This document shows positions 25,170 through 33,727 of a stretch of DNA of 64,000 nucleotides, piece after piece. Numbering within the stretch: the first letter of the stretch is position 1; every line of letters begins with the position of its first letter. A model generated the notes under the pieces. That model worked only from the letters and a program-made list of their open reading frames with translations. It was not told where the DNA came from and ran no database searches. Where the stretch lies: assembly GCF_050586465.1 (NCBI RefSeq), contig NZ_JBOCEG010000003.1:372001-436000 (forward strand), read 5' to 3'. Source of the DNA: CAJXYS01 sp913063035 (GTDB lineage: Bacteria > Pseudomonadota > Alphaproteobacteria > Rhodobacterales > Rhodobacteraceae). Both the position numbers and the translations under genes were made by a program.

Positions 25170-26275
25170 GGCCGCTCGACGCGGCGAAGCGCATCGTGGT
25201 CAAGATCGGCTCGGCGCTGCTGGTCGACCGGGCAAGCGGCGCGCTCCGGACCGAATGGCTGGCCGGGCTCGCCGCCGACGTGGCCGCGGCGAAGGCTCGC
25301 GGGCAGGACGTCGTGCTGGTCTCCTCGGGCTCGATCGCGCTCGGCCGCGGGGTGCTGGAGCTCGGGGATGGCGCGCTCGCGCTCGAACAGAGCCAGGCCG
25401 CCGCGGCGGTCGGTCAGATCCGGCTCGCCCGCGCCTATGAAGAGGCGCTCGCGCCCCATGGCCTGACCACCGCGCAGGTTCTCGTCACGCTGGAGGACAG
25501 CGCGGATCGGCGGCGCTATCTGAACTCGCGCGCGACCATCGGCACGCTGCTCGGCTTCGGCGCGGTGCCCATCGTCAACGAGAACGACACCGTCGCGACC
25601 GACGAGATCCGCTTCGGCGACAACGACAGGCTGGCCGCGCAGGTCGCGCTGATGTGCGGGGCCGACGCGCTGGTGCTGCTCTCCGACGTGGACGGGTTCT
25701 ATTCCGGCAATCCCAGGACCGATCCCGCGGCGCGGCGGTTCGACGTGATCGACGAGATCACGCCCGAGATCGAGGCGATGGCCGGCGACGCCGGATCGGA
25801 CCTGTCGCGGGGCGGCATGAAGACCAAGCTGATGGCGGCCAAGACCGCCACGGGCGCCGGTTGCGCCATGGCGATTACCGAGGGCTCGGTGGCGAACCCG
25901 CTGGCCAGGCTGGCGGCCGGCGCCGTGCCCTGCACATGGTTCAGCCCGCAAGGCGACCCGGGGGCCGCGCGCAAACACTGGATCGCCGGCATGAAGACCC
26001 GCGGCGCGCTCGCGGTCGATGCCGGCGCGGCCGGGGCGCTCGGCCGCGGCAAGTCGTTGCTGCCCGCCGGCGTGACGCGGGTCGTCGGCACGTTCGGCCG
26101 GGGCGAGCCGGTTGCGATCCTCGGCCCTTCGGGCGAGACTCTGGGCAAGGGGCTGGTGCGCTACACCGCCGAGGAAGCCCGGCTGATCGCCGGCCGCCAG
26201 AGCGGCGAGATCGAGGCCGTGCTGGGCTATCCGGGGCGGGCGGCGCTGATCCACAGGGACGACATGGTGCTATGA
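25157..26275 (+). CDS. proB: Glutamate 5-kinase
   Basis: This 372-residue enzyme phosphorylates glutamate as the first step of proline synthesis. The N-terminal amino-acid kinase domain shows IVVKIGSALLV, VSSGSIALGRG, NENDTVATDEIRFGDND and the C-terminal part (from about residue 275) is a PUA domain. The start is GTG 25157 with GGAGGAG upstream, inside the end of obgE. It is coupled with proA through an ATGA overlap. Confidence 0.96.
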   Translation: MATLRPLDAAKRIVVKIGSALLVDRASGALRTEWLAGLAADVAAAKARGQDVVLVSSGSIALGRGVLELGDGALALEQSQAAAAVGQIRLARAYEEALAPHGLTTAQVLVTLEDSADRRRYLNSRATIGTLLGFGAVPIVNENDTVATDEIRFGDNDRLAAQVALMCGADALVLLSDVDGFYSGNPRTDPAARRFDVIDEITPEIEAMAGDAGSDLSRGGMKTKLMAAKTATGAGCAMAITEGSVANPLARLAAGAVPCTWFSPQGDPGAARKHWIAGMKTRGALAVDAGAAGALGRGKSLLPAGVTRVVGTFGRGEPVAILGPSGETLGKGLVRYTAEEARLIAGRQSGEIEAVLGYPGRAALIHRDDMVL

Positions 26276-27537
26276 CGGACACGCAGAACATTCCCGCGCT
26301 GATGCGCGATATCGGGACCGCTGCGCGCGCGGCCGCGGCGGACCTGGCCTATGCCGGCGCCGAGCAGAAGCGCCGGGCGCTCGAGGCGGCGGCCGACGCG
26401 GTATGGCGCCGCCGCGCCGATATCGTCGCGGCCAACCAGCGCGACCTGGCGTTCGGCCGGGACAAGGGGCTCAGCCCCGCGATGATGGATCGGCTGATGC
26501 TCGACGAGGATCGGATCGCCGGCATCGTCGCCGGGCTGCGCGCCGTGGCGGCGCAGGAGGATCCGGTGGGCCGGGTCATGGCCGAATGGGACATGCCGTC
26601 GGGGCTGCATATCCGGCGCGTGCGCACGCCGCTCGGCGTGGTCGGCGTGATCTATGAAAGCCGTCCGAACGTCACGGCGGATGCCGGGGCGCTTTGCCTC
26701 AAGGCCGGGAACGCCGTGATCCTGCGTGGCGGATCGGAAAGCTTCCACAGCGCCGGGCTGATCCATGAATGCCTGATCGAAGGCCTCGCCGCCGCGGGCC
26801 TGCCCGGGACGGCGATCCAGCTGGTGCCGACGCGCGACCGGGCGGCGGTCAGCGAAATGCTGAAGGCCACCGCGTTCATCGACGTGATCGTGCCGCGCGG
26901 CGGCAAGGGGCTTGTCGGGCTGGTGCAGCGCGAGGCGCGGGTGCCGGTCTTCGCCCATCTCGAAGGGATCTGCCACATCTACGTCGATCGGGACGCCGAC
27001 ATCGACAAGGCGCGCCGCGTGATCCTGAACGCCAAGACCCGGCGCACCGGCATCTGCGGGGCCGCGGAATGCGTCCTGGTGGACCGGGCGTTCTTCGACG
27101 CGCACGGTGCGCCCTTCCTGGAGGATCTCGTCGCCGCCGGGGTCGAGGTGCGGGCCGACGAGACGCTCCGGGCCGTCGCCGGCACCGTGCCCGCGGGTGA
27201 CGAGGATTACGGCCGCGAGTATCTCGACATGATCATCGCGGCGCGGGCGGTGGACGGCGTCGACGGGGCGATCGCCCATATCCGGCGGTTCGGCTCTCAG
27301 CACACGGATGCGATCATCACCGAGAACGACGCGACGGCGGATCGCTTCTTCGCCCGGCTCGACAGCGCGATCCTGATGCGCAACGCCTCGACCCAGTTCG
27401 CCGACGGGGGCGAGTTCGGCATGGGGGCCGAGATCGGCATCGCCACCGGAAAGATGCATGCCCGCGGCCCGGTCGGGGCCGAGCAGCTCACCAGCTTCAA
27501 GTATCTCGTCGAGGGCGACGGCACGATCCGGTCCTGA
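26272..27537 (+). CDS. proA: Glutamate-5-semialdehyde dehydrogenase
   Basis: This 421-residue NADPH-dependent enzyme of the aldehyde-dehydrogenase superfamily reduces glutamyl 5-phosphate. Features are PLGVVGVIYESRPNVTADA, ILRGGSES, the catalytic Cys in KTRRTGICGAAE, and ASTQFADGGEFGMGAEIGI near the end. The ATG overlaps the proB stop, so obgE-proB-proA form one coupled unit. Confidence 0.97.
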   Translation: MTDTQNIPALMRDIGTAARAAAADLAYAGAEQKRRALEAAADAVWRRRADIVAANQRDLAFGRDKGLSPAMMDRLMLDEDRIAGIVAGLRAVAAQEDPVGRVMAEWDMPSGLHIRRVRTPLGVVGVIYESRPNVTADAGALCLKAGNAVILRGGSESFHSAGLIHECLIEGLAAAGLPGTAIQLVPTRDRAAVSEMLKATAFIDVIVPRGGKGLVGLVQREARVPVFAHLEGICHIYVDRDADIDKARRVILNAKTRRTGICGAAECVLVDRAFFDAHGAPFLEDLVAAGVEVRADETLRAVAGTVPAGDEDYGREYLDMIIAARAVDGVDGAIAHIRRFGSQHTDAIITENDATADRFFARLDSAILMRNASTQFADGGEFGMGAEIGIATGKMHARGPVGAEQLTSFKYLVEGDGTIRS

Positions 27538-27545
27538 ACGGGAAA

Positions 27546-27567
27546 CGCCCGCCGGTCAGGGCGGGCG
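27546..27567. terminator. Hairpin between convergent proA and DUF882 gene
   Basis: An 8-bp GC stem (CGCCCGCC / GGCGGGCG) with the six-base loop GGTCAG lies 9 bases after the proA stop. There is no T-run. It can serve both converging transcripts. Confidence 0.45.
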
Positions 27568-27597
27568 CGTCGGGGCAGCGGGGAATGGGGCAGGGGC

Positions 27598-28167
27598 CTA
27601 CCGGCCCCAGCTGCGCACCGTGCCGCAATCCATATGCACGAAGTTCGAGCGCGAGTAGCGCCCGACGCCGCCGGCCCGGCAGGCCTCGGCGGCGCGGGCC
27701 ATCTGGCTGACCGAGCGCGAGTTGAGCCGCAGGTCGGCCGCCTGGCCCTTGAGATGCAGCGAGTTCTTCGCGACGCCGCTGGACCGGCGGCGCAGCATCG
27801 CGTTGGTCTGCGGCGAGCGGTAGCCCGAAAGCAGCATGTAGGGTTCGTCAACCTCGAGCAGGCCGTGCGCCGCGGCCATGATGTCGATGGCGCGGTTGTC
27901 GATGCTCGTGACGCCGTCGGTCCGCCAGTCACGCATGAAGTAGTTGATCTCGCGCAGCGCCTCGCGAATGTACTCGCCCTCGATCCAGTAGATGGTCTCG
28001 AGCGTTTCGCCCGTGCGCTGGGAATGCATGCGGAGCCGCCGGATGTCGCCGCCGCCGCGCAGGAAGCCGGCCGCGTTGGCGTAGTAGGGTGCCGCGGTGG
28101 CGGCGGTTGCGGCAAAGGCGCCCAGAAGCGCGCGCCTGGTCAACGTCGCGGAATTGTCAGCTGCCAT
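27598..28167 (-). CDS. DUF882/YcbK-like (peptidase M15-fold) Tat-exported protein
   Basis: This 189-residue protein begins with a twin-arginine signal (TRRALLGAFAATAATAAP, residues about 9-26). The mature part has the M15-like metal site: SLHLKGQAADLRL with His and Asp, and HMDCGTVRSWGR with His-x-Asp at the C-terminus. This family includes E. coli YcbK (MepK), an endopeptidase that cuts 3-3 cross-links. It is divergent from an L,D-transpeptidase that would make 3-3 cross-links, as ycbK also neighbours ycbB in E. coli. The start ATG 28167 was chosen for the Tat signal. Confidence 0.88.
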   Translation of the reverse strand: MAADNSATLTRRALLGAFAATAATAAPYYANAAGFLRGGGDIRRLRMHSQRTGETLETIYWIEGEYIREALREINYFMRDWRTDGVTSIDNRAIDIMAAAHGLLEVDEPYMLLSGYRSPQTNAMLRRRSSGVAKNSLHLKGQAADLRLNSRSVSQMARAAEACRAGGVGRYSRSNFVHMDCGTVRSWGR

Positions 28168-28482
28168 GAGTCGTGCCTGTCCCGTTTTTGCTCGCTGCTT
28201 GATGCAGCTTCGCGAAATGTCCCCCCAGACGCTGGTTTTATCGCACAAGACCCCCCGCCGCGCCAAGCCAGGCACGTCGAGAATATGCGGGCGGGGGCAA
28301 AATCGGCAAAGTTTCGCTCAACTTCACCGGTTCGGGGGAGGGTATCGCGTTTTCCGCAGGGCGTTGTAAACGCGCGACAGGGCAGGCCATTGGCTTAAAC
28401 GTGAGTGGACAGGCGATGGGGAAACCGTAGCATTCTGCTAAGGATATGCCTGTGCCGCGGACAGAGATTTGGATCGGATACG
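28168..28482. other. 315-base divergent control region between DUF882 and L,D-transpeptidase genes
   Basis: No gene is seen. The stretch is less GC-rich than its surroundings (CAAAATCGGCAAAGTTTCG, GGCGTTGTAAACGCGCGAC) and must hold both promoters. I could not pick confident -35/-10 pairs and see no CtrA, LexA or other named site. Confidence 0.5.
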
Positions 28483-30093
28483 ATGACTGATGACGGAAAG
28501 ACGCTGACTTTCGGCCTGCGCCTGCCGGCGGCGTTGATGCTGCTGGCGCTTCTGGTGGCCACGCCGCAGGGGGCGCTGGCTCAGATCACCGCGTTCAAGC
28601 AGGCGGTGGCCGAGACCGCCGCGGAGGATCGGGCCCTGTCGGCCTTTTACCGCGAGACGGAGTACGAGGCGCTTTGGACCGGGCGTGACGACGCCAAGCG
28701 CCGCACCGCCCTCGTCGCCGCGCTCGAGGCGGCCGGGGATCACGGCCTGCCCGCGGACCGCTACCGTCCGGCGGCCCTGCGCGAGCTGCTCGCCGGGGTG
28801 CGGAGCGCCGCGGATCGCGGGCGCGTCGAGGTCGAGATCAGCCGGCTTTTCCTGCGGTATGCCGAGGATATCCAGTCCGGCGTTCTCGATCCGGGGTCGG
28901 TGGATGCCGGGCTCGTGCTCGATCCGCCGCGCCGCGACCGCCTCGCGCAGATCCGCGCGTTTTCGCAATCGTCGCCGGCGGCCTATATGCGCGCGCTGCC
29001 GCCGCAGAGCCAGGGCTATGTGCGCCTGCTCAAGGAAAAGCGCCGGCTGGAACGCCTTGTCGGGCGGGGCGGCTGGGGCGCGCCGGTGCGCGCCGGAAAG
29101 CTCGAGCCGGGCGACAGCGGCCCACAGGTCATCGCGCTGCGCGACAGGCTGATCCGGATGGGGTACATGGACCGCTCCGCCGCGGCCGGCTACGACGCCG
29201 CGCTTCAGCAGGCGGTGCAGCGCTTCCAGCGCCAGCACGGGCTGGCCGAGGACGGCGTGGCCGGCGACAACACCCTGGCCGCGATCAATACCCAGGCGCG
29301 GACGCGTCTGCAGCAGGTCATCGTGGGGCTCGAGCGCGAGCGCTGGCTCAACAAGCCGCTCGGGGCGCGGCATATCCTCGTCAACCAGGCGGATTTTCAT
29401 GGCTATGTCGTCGATGACGGCAAGGTCAGCTTCGAGACCCGCGTGGTCGTGGGCCGGACCCGCTCTGACCTGCGCACGCCGGAATTCTCGGACGTGATGG
29501 AACACATGGTGATCAACCCGACCTGGAACGTGCCGCGTTCCATCGCGACGCAGGAATACCTGCCGCAGCTCAAGCGGAATCCCAACGCGGTCGGGCATCT
29601 CCGGTTGATCGATGCGCGCGGCCGGGTCGTGAACCGCCAGAACGTCGATTTCACCCAGTTCAACGAGCGGAACTTTCCCTTCGACATGAAGCAGCCGCCG
29701 TCGCCGTCGAACGCGCTGGGGCTGGTGAAGTTCATGTTTCCCAACCGCTACAACATCTACCTGCACGACACCCCGCAGAAATCGCTGTTCGGGCGGAACG
29801 TGCGCGCCTTCAGCCATGGCTGCGTCCGCGTCCAGCGGCCGTTCGAGCTGGCCTACCACCTGCTCGCGCCGCAAACCCCCGATCCGAAAGGCGTCTTTCA
29901 CCGTGCGCTCGACAGCGGCCGCGAGACCCAGATCGATCTGCAGTCGCCGGTGCCGGTGCACCTGACCTACCGCACCGCCTGGGTCGATCCGAAAGGCGGC
30001 GTCAATTACCGGGCCGACATCTATGGCCGTGACGGGCGCATCTTCGACGCTCTCAGCCGCGCCGGGGTGGCGCTCCGCGCCATTCAAAGCTAA
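28483..30093 (+). CDS. L,D-transpeptidase (YkuD family, LdtD/YcbB-like)
   Basis: This 536-residue periplasmic enzyme makes 3-3 peptidoglycan cross-links or attaches proteins to the wall. It has a Sec signal (residues about 11-34, ending GALAQ), a helical scaffold domain like that of LdtD, a peptidoglycan-binding domain 1 (GDSGPQVIALRDRLIRMGYM, RFQRQHGLAEDGVAG), then the YkuD domain with the catalytic FSHGCVRVQ (Cys447, His445). The capping-loop region PTWNVPRSIA is present. It is divergent from the YcbK-like gene. Confidence 0.93.
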   Translation: MTDDGKTLTFGLRLPAALMLLALLVATPQGALAQITAFKQAVAETAAEDRALSAFYRETEYEALWTGRDDAKRRTALVAALEAAGDHGLPADRYRPAALRELLAGVRSAADRGRVEVEISRLFLRYAEDIQSGVLDPGSVDAGLVLDPPRRDRLAQIRAFSQSSPAAYMRALPPQSQGYVRLLKEKRRLERLVGRGGWGAPVRAGKLEPGDSGPQVIALRDRLIRMGYMDRSAAAGYDAALQQAVQRFQRQHGLAEDGVAGDNTLAAINTQARTRLQQVIVGLERERWLNKPLGARHILVNQADFHGYVVDDGKVSFETRVVVGRTRSDLRTPEFSDVMEHMVINPTWNVPRSIATQEYLPQLKRNPNAVGHLRLIDARGRVVNRQNVDFTQFNERNFPFDMKQPPSPSNALGLVKFMFPNRYNIYLHDTPQKSLFGRNVRAFSHGCVRVQRPFELAYHLLAPQTPDPKGVFHRALDSGRETQIDLQSPVPVHLTYRTAWVDPKGGVNYRADIYGRDGRIFDALSRAGVALRAIQS

Positions 30094-30112
30094 GCCTTCC
30101 GGCAGGGTTTCG

Positions 30113-30141
30113 GGCGGCCGCGCGGCGCGCGGCCGCCTTGT
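30113..30141 (+). terminator. Hairpin between the L,D-transpeptidase gene and lpxD
   Basis: A perfect 11-bp GC stem (GGCGGCCGCGC / GCGCGGCCGCC, loop GGC) followed by TTGTCT. The weak T-run makes its strength doubtful. It lies 20 bases after the transpeptidase stop and just before lpxD. Confidence 0.55.
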
Positions 30142-30162
30142 CTGCCAGACCGGAGGACGTTC

Positions 30163-31254
30163 ATGGCTCACAGCATCCGCCAGATCGCCGAGGCGCTCGG
30201 GGCACGGCACGAGGGCGACGGCGCGCTGACCGTGACCGGCGCGGCCGAGCCCGCGCGGGCCGGGCCCGACAGCATCGCCATGGCGATGGAGCCGAAATAC
30301 GCCGAGGCGCTGGTCGCGGGCGGCGCCCGTGCGGCGGTGCTCTGGGCGGGGGCGGACTGGCAGGCCATGGGGCTGGAGGCCGCGATTTTCGTCGACCGGC
30401 CGCGGTTTGCCATGGCCGGCGTCACCCGGATGTTCTCGCCCGACCTGCAGATCGCCGACGGCATCCACCCGAGCGCGGTCGTCGATCCCTCCGCCGATAT
30501 CGCCGCGGGCGCCGCCATCGGACCCTTTTGCTGGGTCGGACCGGACGCGGTGCTCGGCGCGCATGCGCGGCTCGTCTCGCATGTCAGCATCGGCGCCGGG
30601 GCCCGGATCGGGCCGGACGCGCTGATCCATTCCGGCGCGCGCATCGGCGCGCGCGTGACCATCGGGGCGCGGTTCATCGCGCAGCCGGGCGCGGTGATCG
30701 GCGGCGACGGGTTTTCCTTCGTCACCCCCGAGGAAGGCGCGGTGGAACAGGTGCGCAAGACGCTGGGCCAGCGCGGGGCGGCGCGACAGGGCAAGTATGT
30801 GCGCATCGACTCGCTCGGCGCGGTGCGGATCGGCGACGACGTCGAGGTGGGCGCCAACGTCGCCATCGATCGCGGCACGCTCAGCGACACGGTGATCGGC
30901 AACGGCACGAAGATCGACAACCTCGTGCAGATCGGCCACAACGTGCGGATCGGCGAGGATTGCCTGCTCTGCGGGCAGACCGGTATCGCGGGCTCGACCG
31001 TCATCGGCGACCGGGTCGTCTTCGCCGGGCAGGTCGGCGTGGGCGATCATCTCGAGATCGGCGACGACGTGATCGCCGGCGGTGGCAGCGGCATCCTGTC
31101 CAGCGTGCCGAGCGGCCGTGTCCTGCTGGGCTACCCGGCGATGAAAATGGACCAGAGCATCGAGAGCTACAAGGCGATCCGGCGTCTGCCACGCCTGATG
31201 AAGCAGGTCGCCGCGCTTCAGAAACGGGTTTCAAAAGGACCGCAAAGCGACTAA
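30163..31254 (+). CDS. lpxD: LpxD, UDP-3-O-(3-hydroxyacyl)glucosamine N-acyltransferase
   Basis: This 363-residue enzyme performs the third step of lipid A synthesis, transferring a 3-hydroxyacyl chain from ACP. The N-terminal uridine-binding domain spans residues 1-100. Then come many hexapeptide repeats forming a left-handed beta helix (IGARVTIGARFIAQPGAVIGGDGFSF), with the catalytic His in VQIGHNVRIG, and a helical C-terminus (KAIRRLPRLMKQVAALQKRV). SD GGAGG precedes ATG 30163. Here lpxD is not with fabZ-lpxA-lpxB but with an ACP and a ketoacyl synthase. Confidence 0.96.
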   Translation: MAHSIRQIAEALGARHEGDGALTVTGAAEPARAGPDSIAMAMEPKYAEALVAGGARAAVLWAGADWQAMGLEAAIFVDRPRFAMAGVTRMFSPDLQIADGIHPSAVVDPSADIAAGAAIGPFCWVGPDAVLGAHARLVSHVSIGAGARIGPDALIHSGARIGARVTIGARFIAQPGAVIGGDGFSFVTPEEGAVEQVRKTLGQRGAARQGKYVRIDSLGAVRIGDDVEVGANVAIDRGTLSDTVIGNGTKIDNLVQIGHNVRIGEDCLLCGQTGIAGSTVIGDRVVFAGQVGVGDHLEIGDDVIAGGGSGILSSVPSGRVLLGYPAMKMDQSIESYKAIRRLPRLMKQVAALQKRVSKGPQSD

Positions 31255-31283
31255 GTCAGATGCAGTCGTTCGGGGGAGTTGAG

Positions 31284-31562
31284 ATGTCGTCAAGCGTCGC
31301 CGAAAAGGTCAGGGAAATCATCGCCGAGCAGGCCGTCCTCGATAAGGAAGACGTGAAGCCCGAGGCGACGCTCGAGGAGCTGGGCATCGACTCGCTCGGC
31401 CTGGTGGAGTCGATCTTCGCGATCGAGGAAGCTTTCGACATCCAGGTGCCCTTCAACGCCAACGATCCCTCGGAAAGCGATTTCGACATCTCGAACGTCG
31501 CCGCCATCATCGGCGCCGTCGAAAAGCTCGTGGCCGAGCAGGAGCGCGCGGCCGGCGGATGA
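31284..31562 (+). CDS. Accessory acyl carrier protein
   Basis: This 92-residue ACP has the phosphopantetheine attachment Ser37 in LGIDSLGLVES. It is longer than the housekeeping AcpP and has a loop with SESDFDISN before the last helix. The start ATG 31284 has GGGGAG upstream; an in-frame ATG at 31260 is possible. It lies 29 bases after lpxD and is coupled (ATGA) to the ketoacyl synthase, suggesting a dedicated carrier for a special acyl chain, perhaps for lipid A or another envelope lipid. It resembles the specialised AcpXL/NodF idea more than AcpP, but is not clearly either one. Confidence 0.9.
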   Translation: MSSSVAEKVREIIAEQAVLDKEDVKPEATLEELGIDSLGLVESIFAIEEAFDIQVPFNANDPSESDFDISNVAAIIGAVEKLVAEQERAAGG

Positions 31563-32767
31563 AGCGGGTCGTTATCACGGGGCAGGGCACGATCAACGCC
31601 CTGGGCCATAGCGCCGCCGACACCTGTGCCGCCATGCGCGCCGGCACCCTTGGCATCGGCGAACTCGACATCCGCGACGTCGAGCGCCTCGCCATACGGA
31701 TCGGGGGGCAGGTGCGGGGCTATGTTCCCGAGGACCATTTCAACCGCCAGCAAATCGCGCTCTACGACCGTTTCACGCAATTCGCGCTGCTGGCGGCGGA
31801 CGAAGCGATCCGCCAGTCGGGCCTGCGCTTCGACGGTGACCTGGCGCTGCGCTCGGGCGTTGTGCTGGGCACCTCGGGCGGGGGCATGACCACGCTCGAC
31901 GAGAATTACCGCTCGGTCTACGAGGAGGGCAAGAACCGCGTCCATCCCTTCGTGGTGCCGAAACTGATGAACAACGCGGCCGCCAGCCATATCTCGATGA
32001 CCCATAACCTGATGGGGCCGAGCTTCACGGTGGCGACCGCCTGCGCCTCGTCGAACCACGCGATGGGCCAGGCCTTCCAGATGGTACGGACCGGGGCGAG
32101 CCCGGTGATGATCACCGGCGGGACCGAGTCCATGCTGTGCTTCGGCGGGGTGAAGGCCTGGGAAGGTCTGCGCGTGATGTCGCGCGACGCCTGCCGTCCC
32201 TTCAGTGCCAACCGCAACGGCATGGTCCAGGGCGAGGGCGCGGCGGTCTTCGTCTTCGAGGAATACGAACACGCGAAGAAACGCGGCGCCGACATCCTGG
32301 CGGAGGTGGTGGGCTTCGCCATGACCTCGGACGCGTCCGACATCGTGATGCCCTCCAAGCAGGGCGCGGCGCGCGCCATGCGGGGGGCGTTGGCCGATGC
32401 CGCGCTGTCGCCCGAGGATATCGGCTACATCAACGCCCACGGGACGGGCACCGCGGCCAACGACAAGACCGAATGCGCCGCGGTGGCCGAGGTGTTCGGC
32501 GCCCATGCCGACCGGCTGATGATCTCGTCGACCAAGTCGATGCATGGCCACCTGATCGGCGGCACCGGCGCGGTGGAACTGCTGGCCTGCATCATGGCGC
32601 TGCGGGACGGGGTGATCGCGCCCACGATCGGCTACGAGGAATCCGACCCGGAATGCACGCTGGACGTGGTTCCGAACACCGCGCGCGAGGCGACGGTGAC
32701 GGCGGTGCTGTCCAACGCCTTCGCTTTCGGCGGCCTGAACGCCGTGCTGGCGCTCAGGTCCGTCTGA
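31559..32767 (+). CDS. Beta-ketoacyl-ACP synthase (FabF/NodE-like)
   Basis: This 402-residue condensing enzyme has the complete catalytic triad: Cys162 in VATACASSNH, His294 in NAHGTGT and His331 in KSMHGHLIGGTGAVE. It starts with KRVVITGQGTINALG as in KAS II. The ATG overlaps the stop of the accessory ACP, so the two are made together and probably act together in elongating a particular acyl chain. A housekeeping fabF would be expected elsewhere. The sequence alone does not tell the chain made. Confidence 0.92.
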   Translation: MKRVVITGQGTINALGHSAADTCAAMRAGTLGIGELDIRDVERLAIRIGGQVRGYVPEDHFNRQQIALYDRFTQFALLAADEAIRQSGLRFDGDLALRSGVVLGTSGGGMTTLDENYRSVYEEGKNRVHPFVVPKLMNNAAASHISMTHNLMGPSFTVATACASSNHAMGQAFQMVRTGASPVMITGGTESMLCFGGVKAWEGLRVMSRDACRPFSANRNGMVQGEGAAVFVFEEYEHAKKRGADILAEVVGFAMTSDASDIVMPSKQGAARAMRGALADAALSPEDIGYINAHGTGTAANDKTECAAVAEVFGAHADRLMISSTKSMHGHLIGGTGAVELLACIMALRDGVIAPTIGYEESDPECTLDVVPNTAREATVTAVLSNAFAFGGLNAVLALRSV

Positions 32768-32773
32768 GGGGGA

Positions 32774-33340
32774 TCAGCGGGAAATATCGTCGAAGGCCGC
32801 GGTGAATCCGGAGAGCGACACCTCGAGCCGCACGGGCTGGTCCGGCGCCTGGAACGAGGCGATGGCCATGTCGGCCTTCACGCCGCGCTTGAGCGCGTCG
32901 AGCTCGGCCGCGGTGAAGCCGATCCGGGCGAAGCAGCCCTGCTGGACGCACCAGGAAAACGGGTAGCGCTTGGGCTGGTTCTCGTCGATGGAAAGCGAGA
33001 GCTGCGCCGTCAGCAGCGTGCCGAGCGGCGTCACGATGGTCGCGCCCGCAGCGGCCTGGCGCCCCGGCGGCACGTCGAAGATCGAGACCTCGGCCACGGG
33101 GTTGCCCTCGGGATCCGCGACGACCTGGTTCATCTGGCAGGGATCGTTTTCCCCGTCGGTGCGGACGCAGCGCACCTCCCAGTCGCCATGGGTGGCGGCG
33201 ACATAGGTTTCGCCGGGTTGCGAGCCCTGTTCCGATCCGAGGGAGAGGTCGCCGTCGGCGGTGCCGGTGTCCTGGGCCGGCGCGGCGGAGGCGAGCGTCA
33301 TCGCGAGAAACGCGGCGAGGGGCGCGGCTGATCTGAACAT
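32774..33340 (-). CDS. IalB-family (invasion-associated locus B) periplasmic protein
   Basis: This 188-residue exported protein has a signal peptide (residues 1-22, ending SAAPAQ). It has the IalB signatures HGDWEVRC, four Cys residues (RCVRTD, DPCQMNQ, WCVQQGCF) and a C-terminal LSGFTAAFDDI. IalB proteins of Bartonella were linked to host-cell entry, but in free-living Rhodobacterales they are general envelope proteins of unknown role. The start ATG 33340 is preferred to GTG 33343. It is convergent with the ketoacyl synthase, ending 6 bases from it. Confidence 0.9.
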   Translation of the reverse strand: MFRSAAPLAAFLAMTLASAAPAQDTGTADGDLSLGSEQGSQPGETYVAATHGDWEVRCVRTDGENDPCQMNQVVADPEGNPVAEVSIFDVPPGRQAAAGATIVTPLGTLLTAQLSLSIDENQPKRYPFSWCVQQGCFARIGFTAAELDALKRGVKADMAIASFQAPDQPVRLEVSLSGFTAAFDDISR

Positions 33341-33454
33341 CACTGATCCGTTGCTTGTCGTGTCACATCCCCCTGTGTCCTAGCATGGCCGGGCGGGGGT
33401 GTCAGGAGGAATTCGCCGCATCGGCCCGAACGCGCCGACCGGCCGCACACAAAG

Positions 33455-33482
33455 AAAAAAGGGTCCCGAAGGGCCCTTTTTC
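33455..33482. terminator. Bidirectional terminator upstream of the IalB gene
   Basis: A run of six A, the stem GGGTCC-CGAA-GGGCCC (one G-T pair, stable CGAA tetraloop), then a run of T. It is functional-looking on both strands; for the minus strand it is the second of two terminators after the CorC gene. Confidence 0.85.
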
Positions 33483-33594
33483 CATTGTGCTTTCTCCCTG
33501 CCGGACTGGCCGACATCGTCATTGATGGGAACGCTACGGCAGTTGGTCGCAGGGGTCAACAGCCGAATTTTGCCATGCGTCACCCGCAGGCCAC

Positions 33595-33623
33595 GAAAAA
33601 AAAGCCGCGCCCGAGGGCGCGGC
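33595..33623 (-). terminator. Intrinsic terminator after the CorC-family gene
   Basis: The stem GCCGCGCC / GGCGCGGC with a four-base loop, followed on the minus strand by at least eight T residues. It lies about 105 bases after the CorC stop. Confidence 0.88.
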
Positions 33624-33727
33624 CAGTCGACAGGGAGGAAGTAACGGCCCGGGCACCGGGAGGACCCCGGACCGTCCTGCAGACTGCCACGGCGTCGTTA
33701 AAATTCCCTTTTCGGGGACGGGGCCGC

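Larger units (their letters stand above)
33341..33727. other. 387-base gene-free region with tandem terminators
   Basis: There is no plausible gene here. It contains two intrinsic terminators serving the minus-strand CorC gene, and must also contain the promoter of the IalB gene near its low-coordinate end. The rest shows nothing recognisable. Confidence 0.6.
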
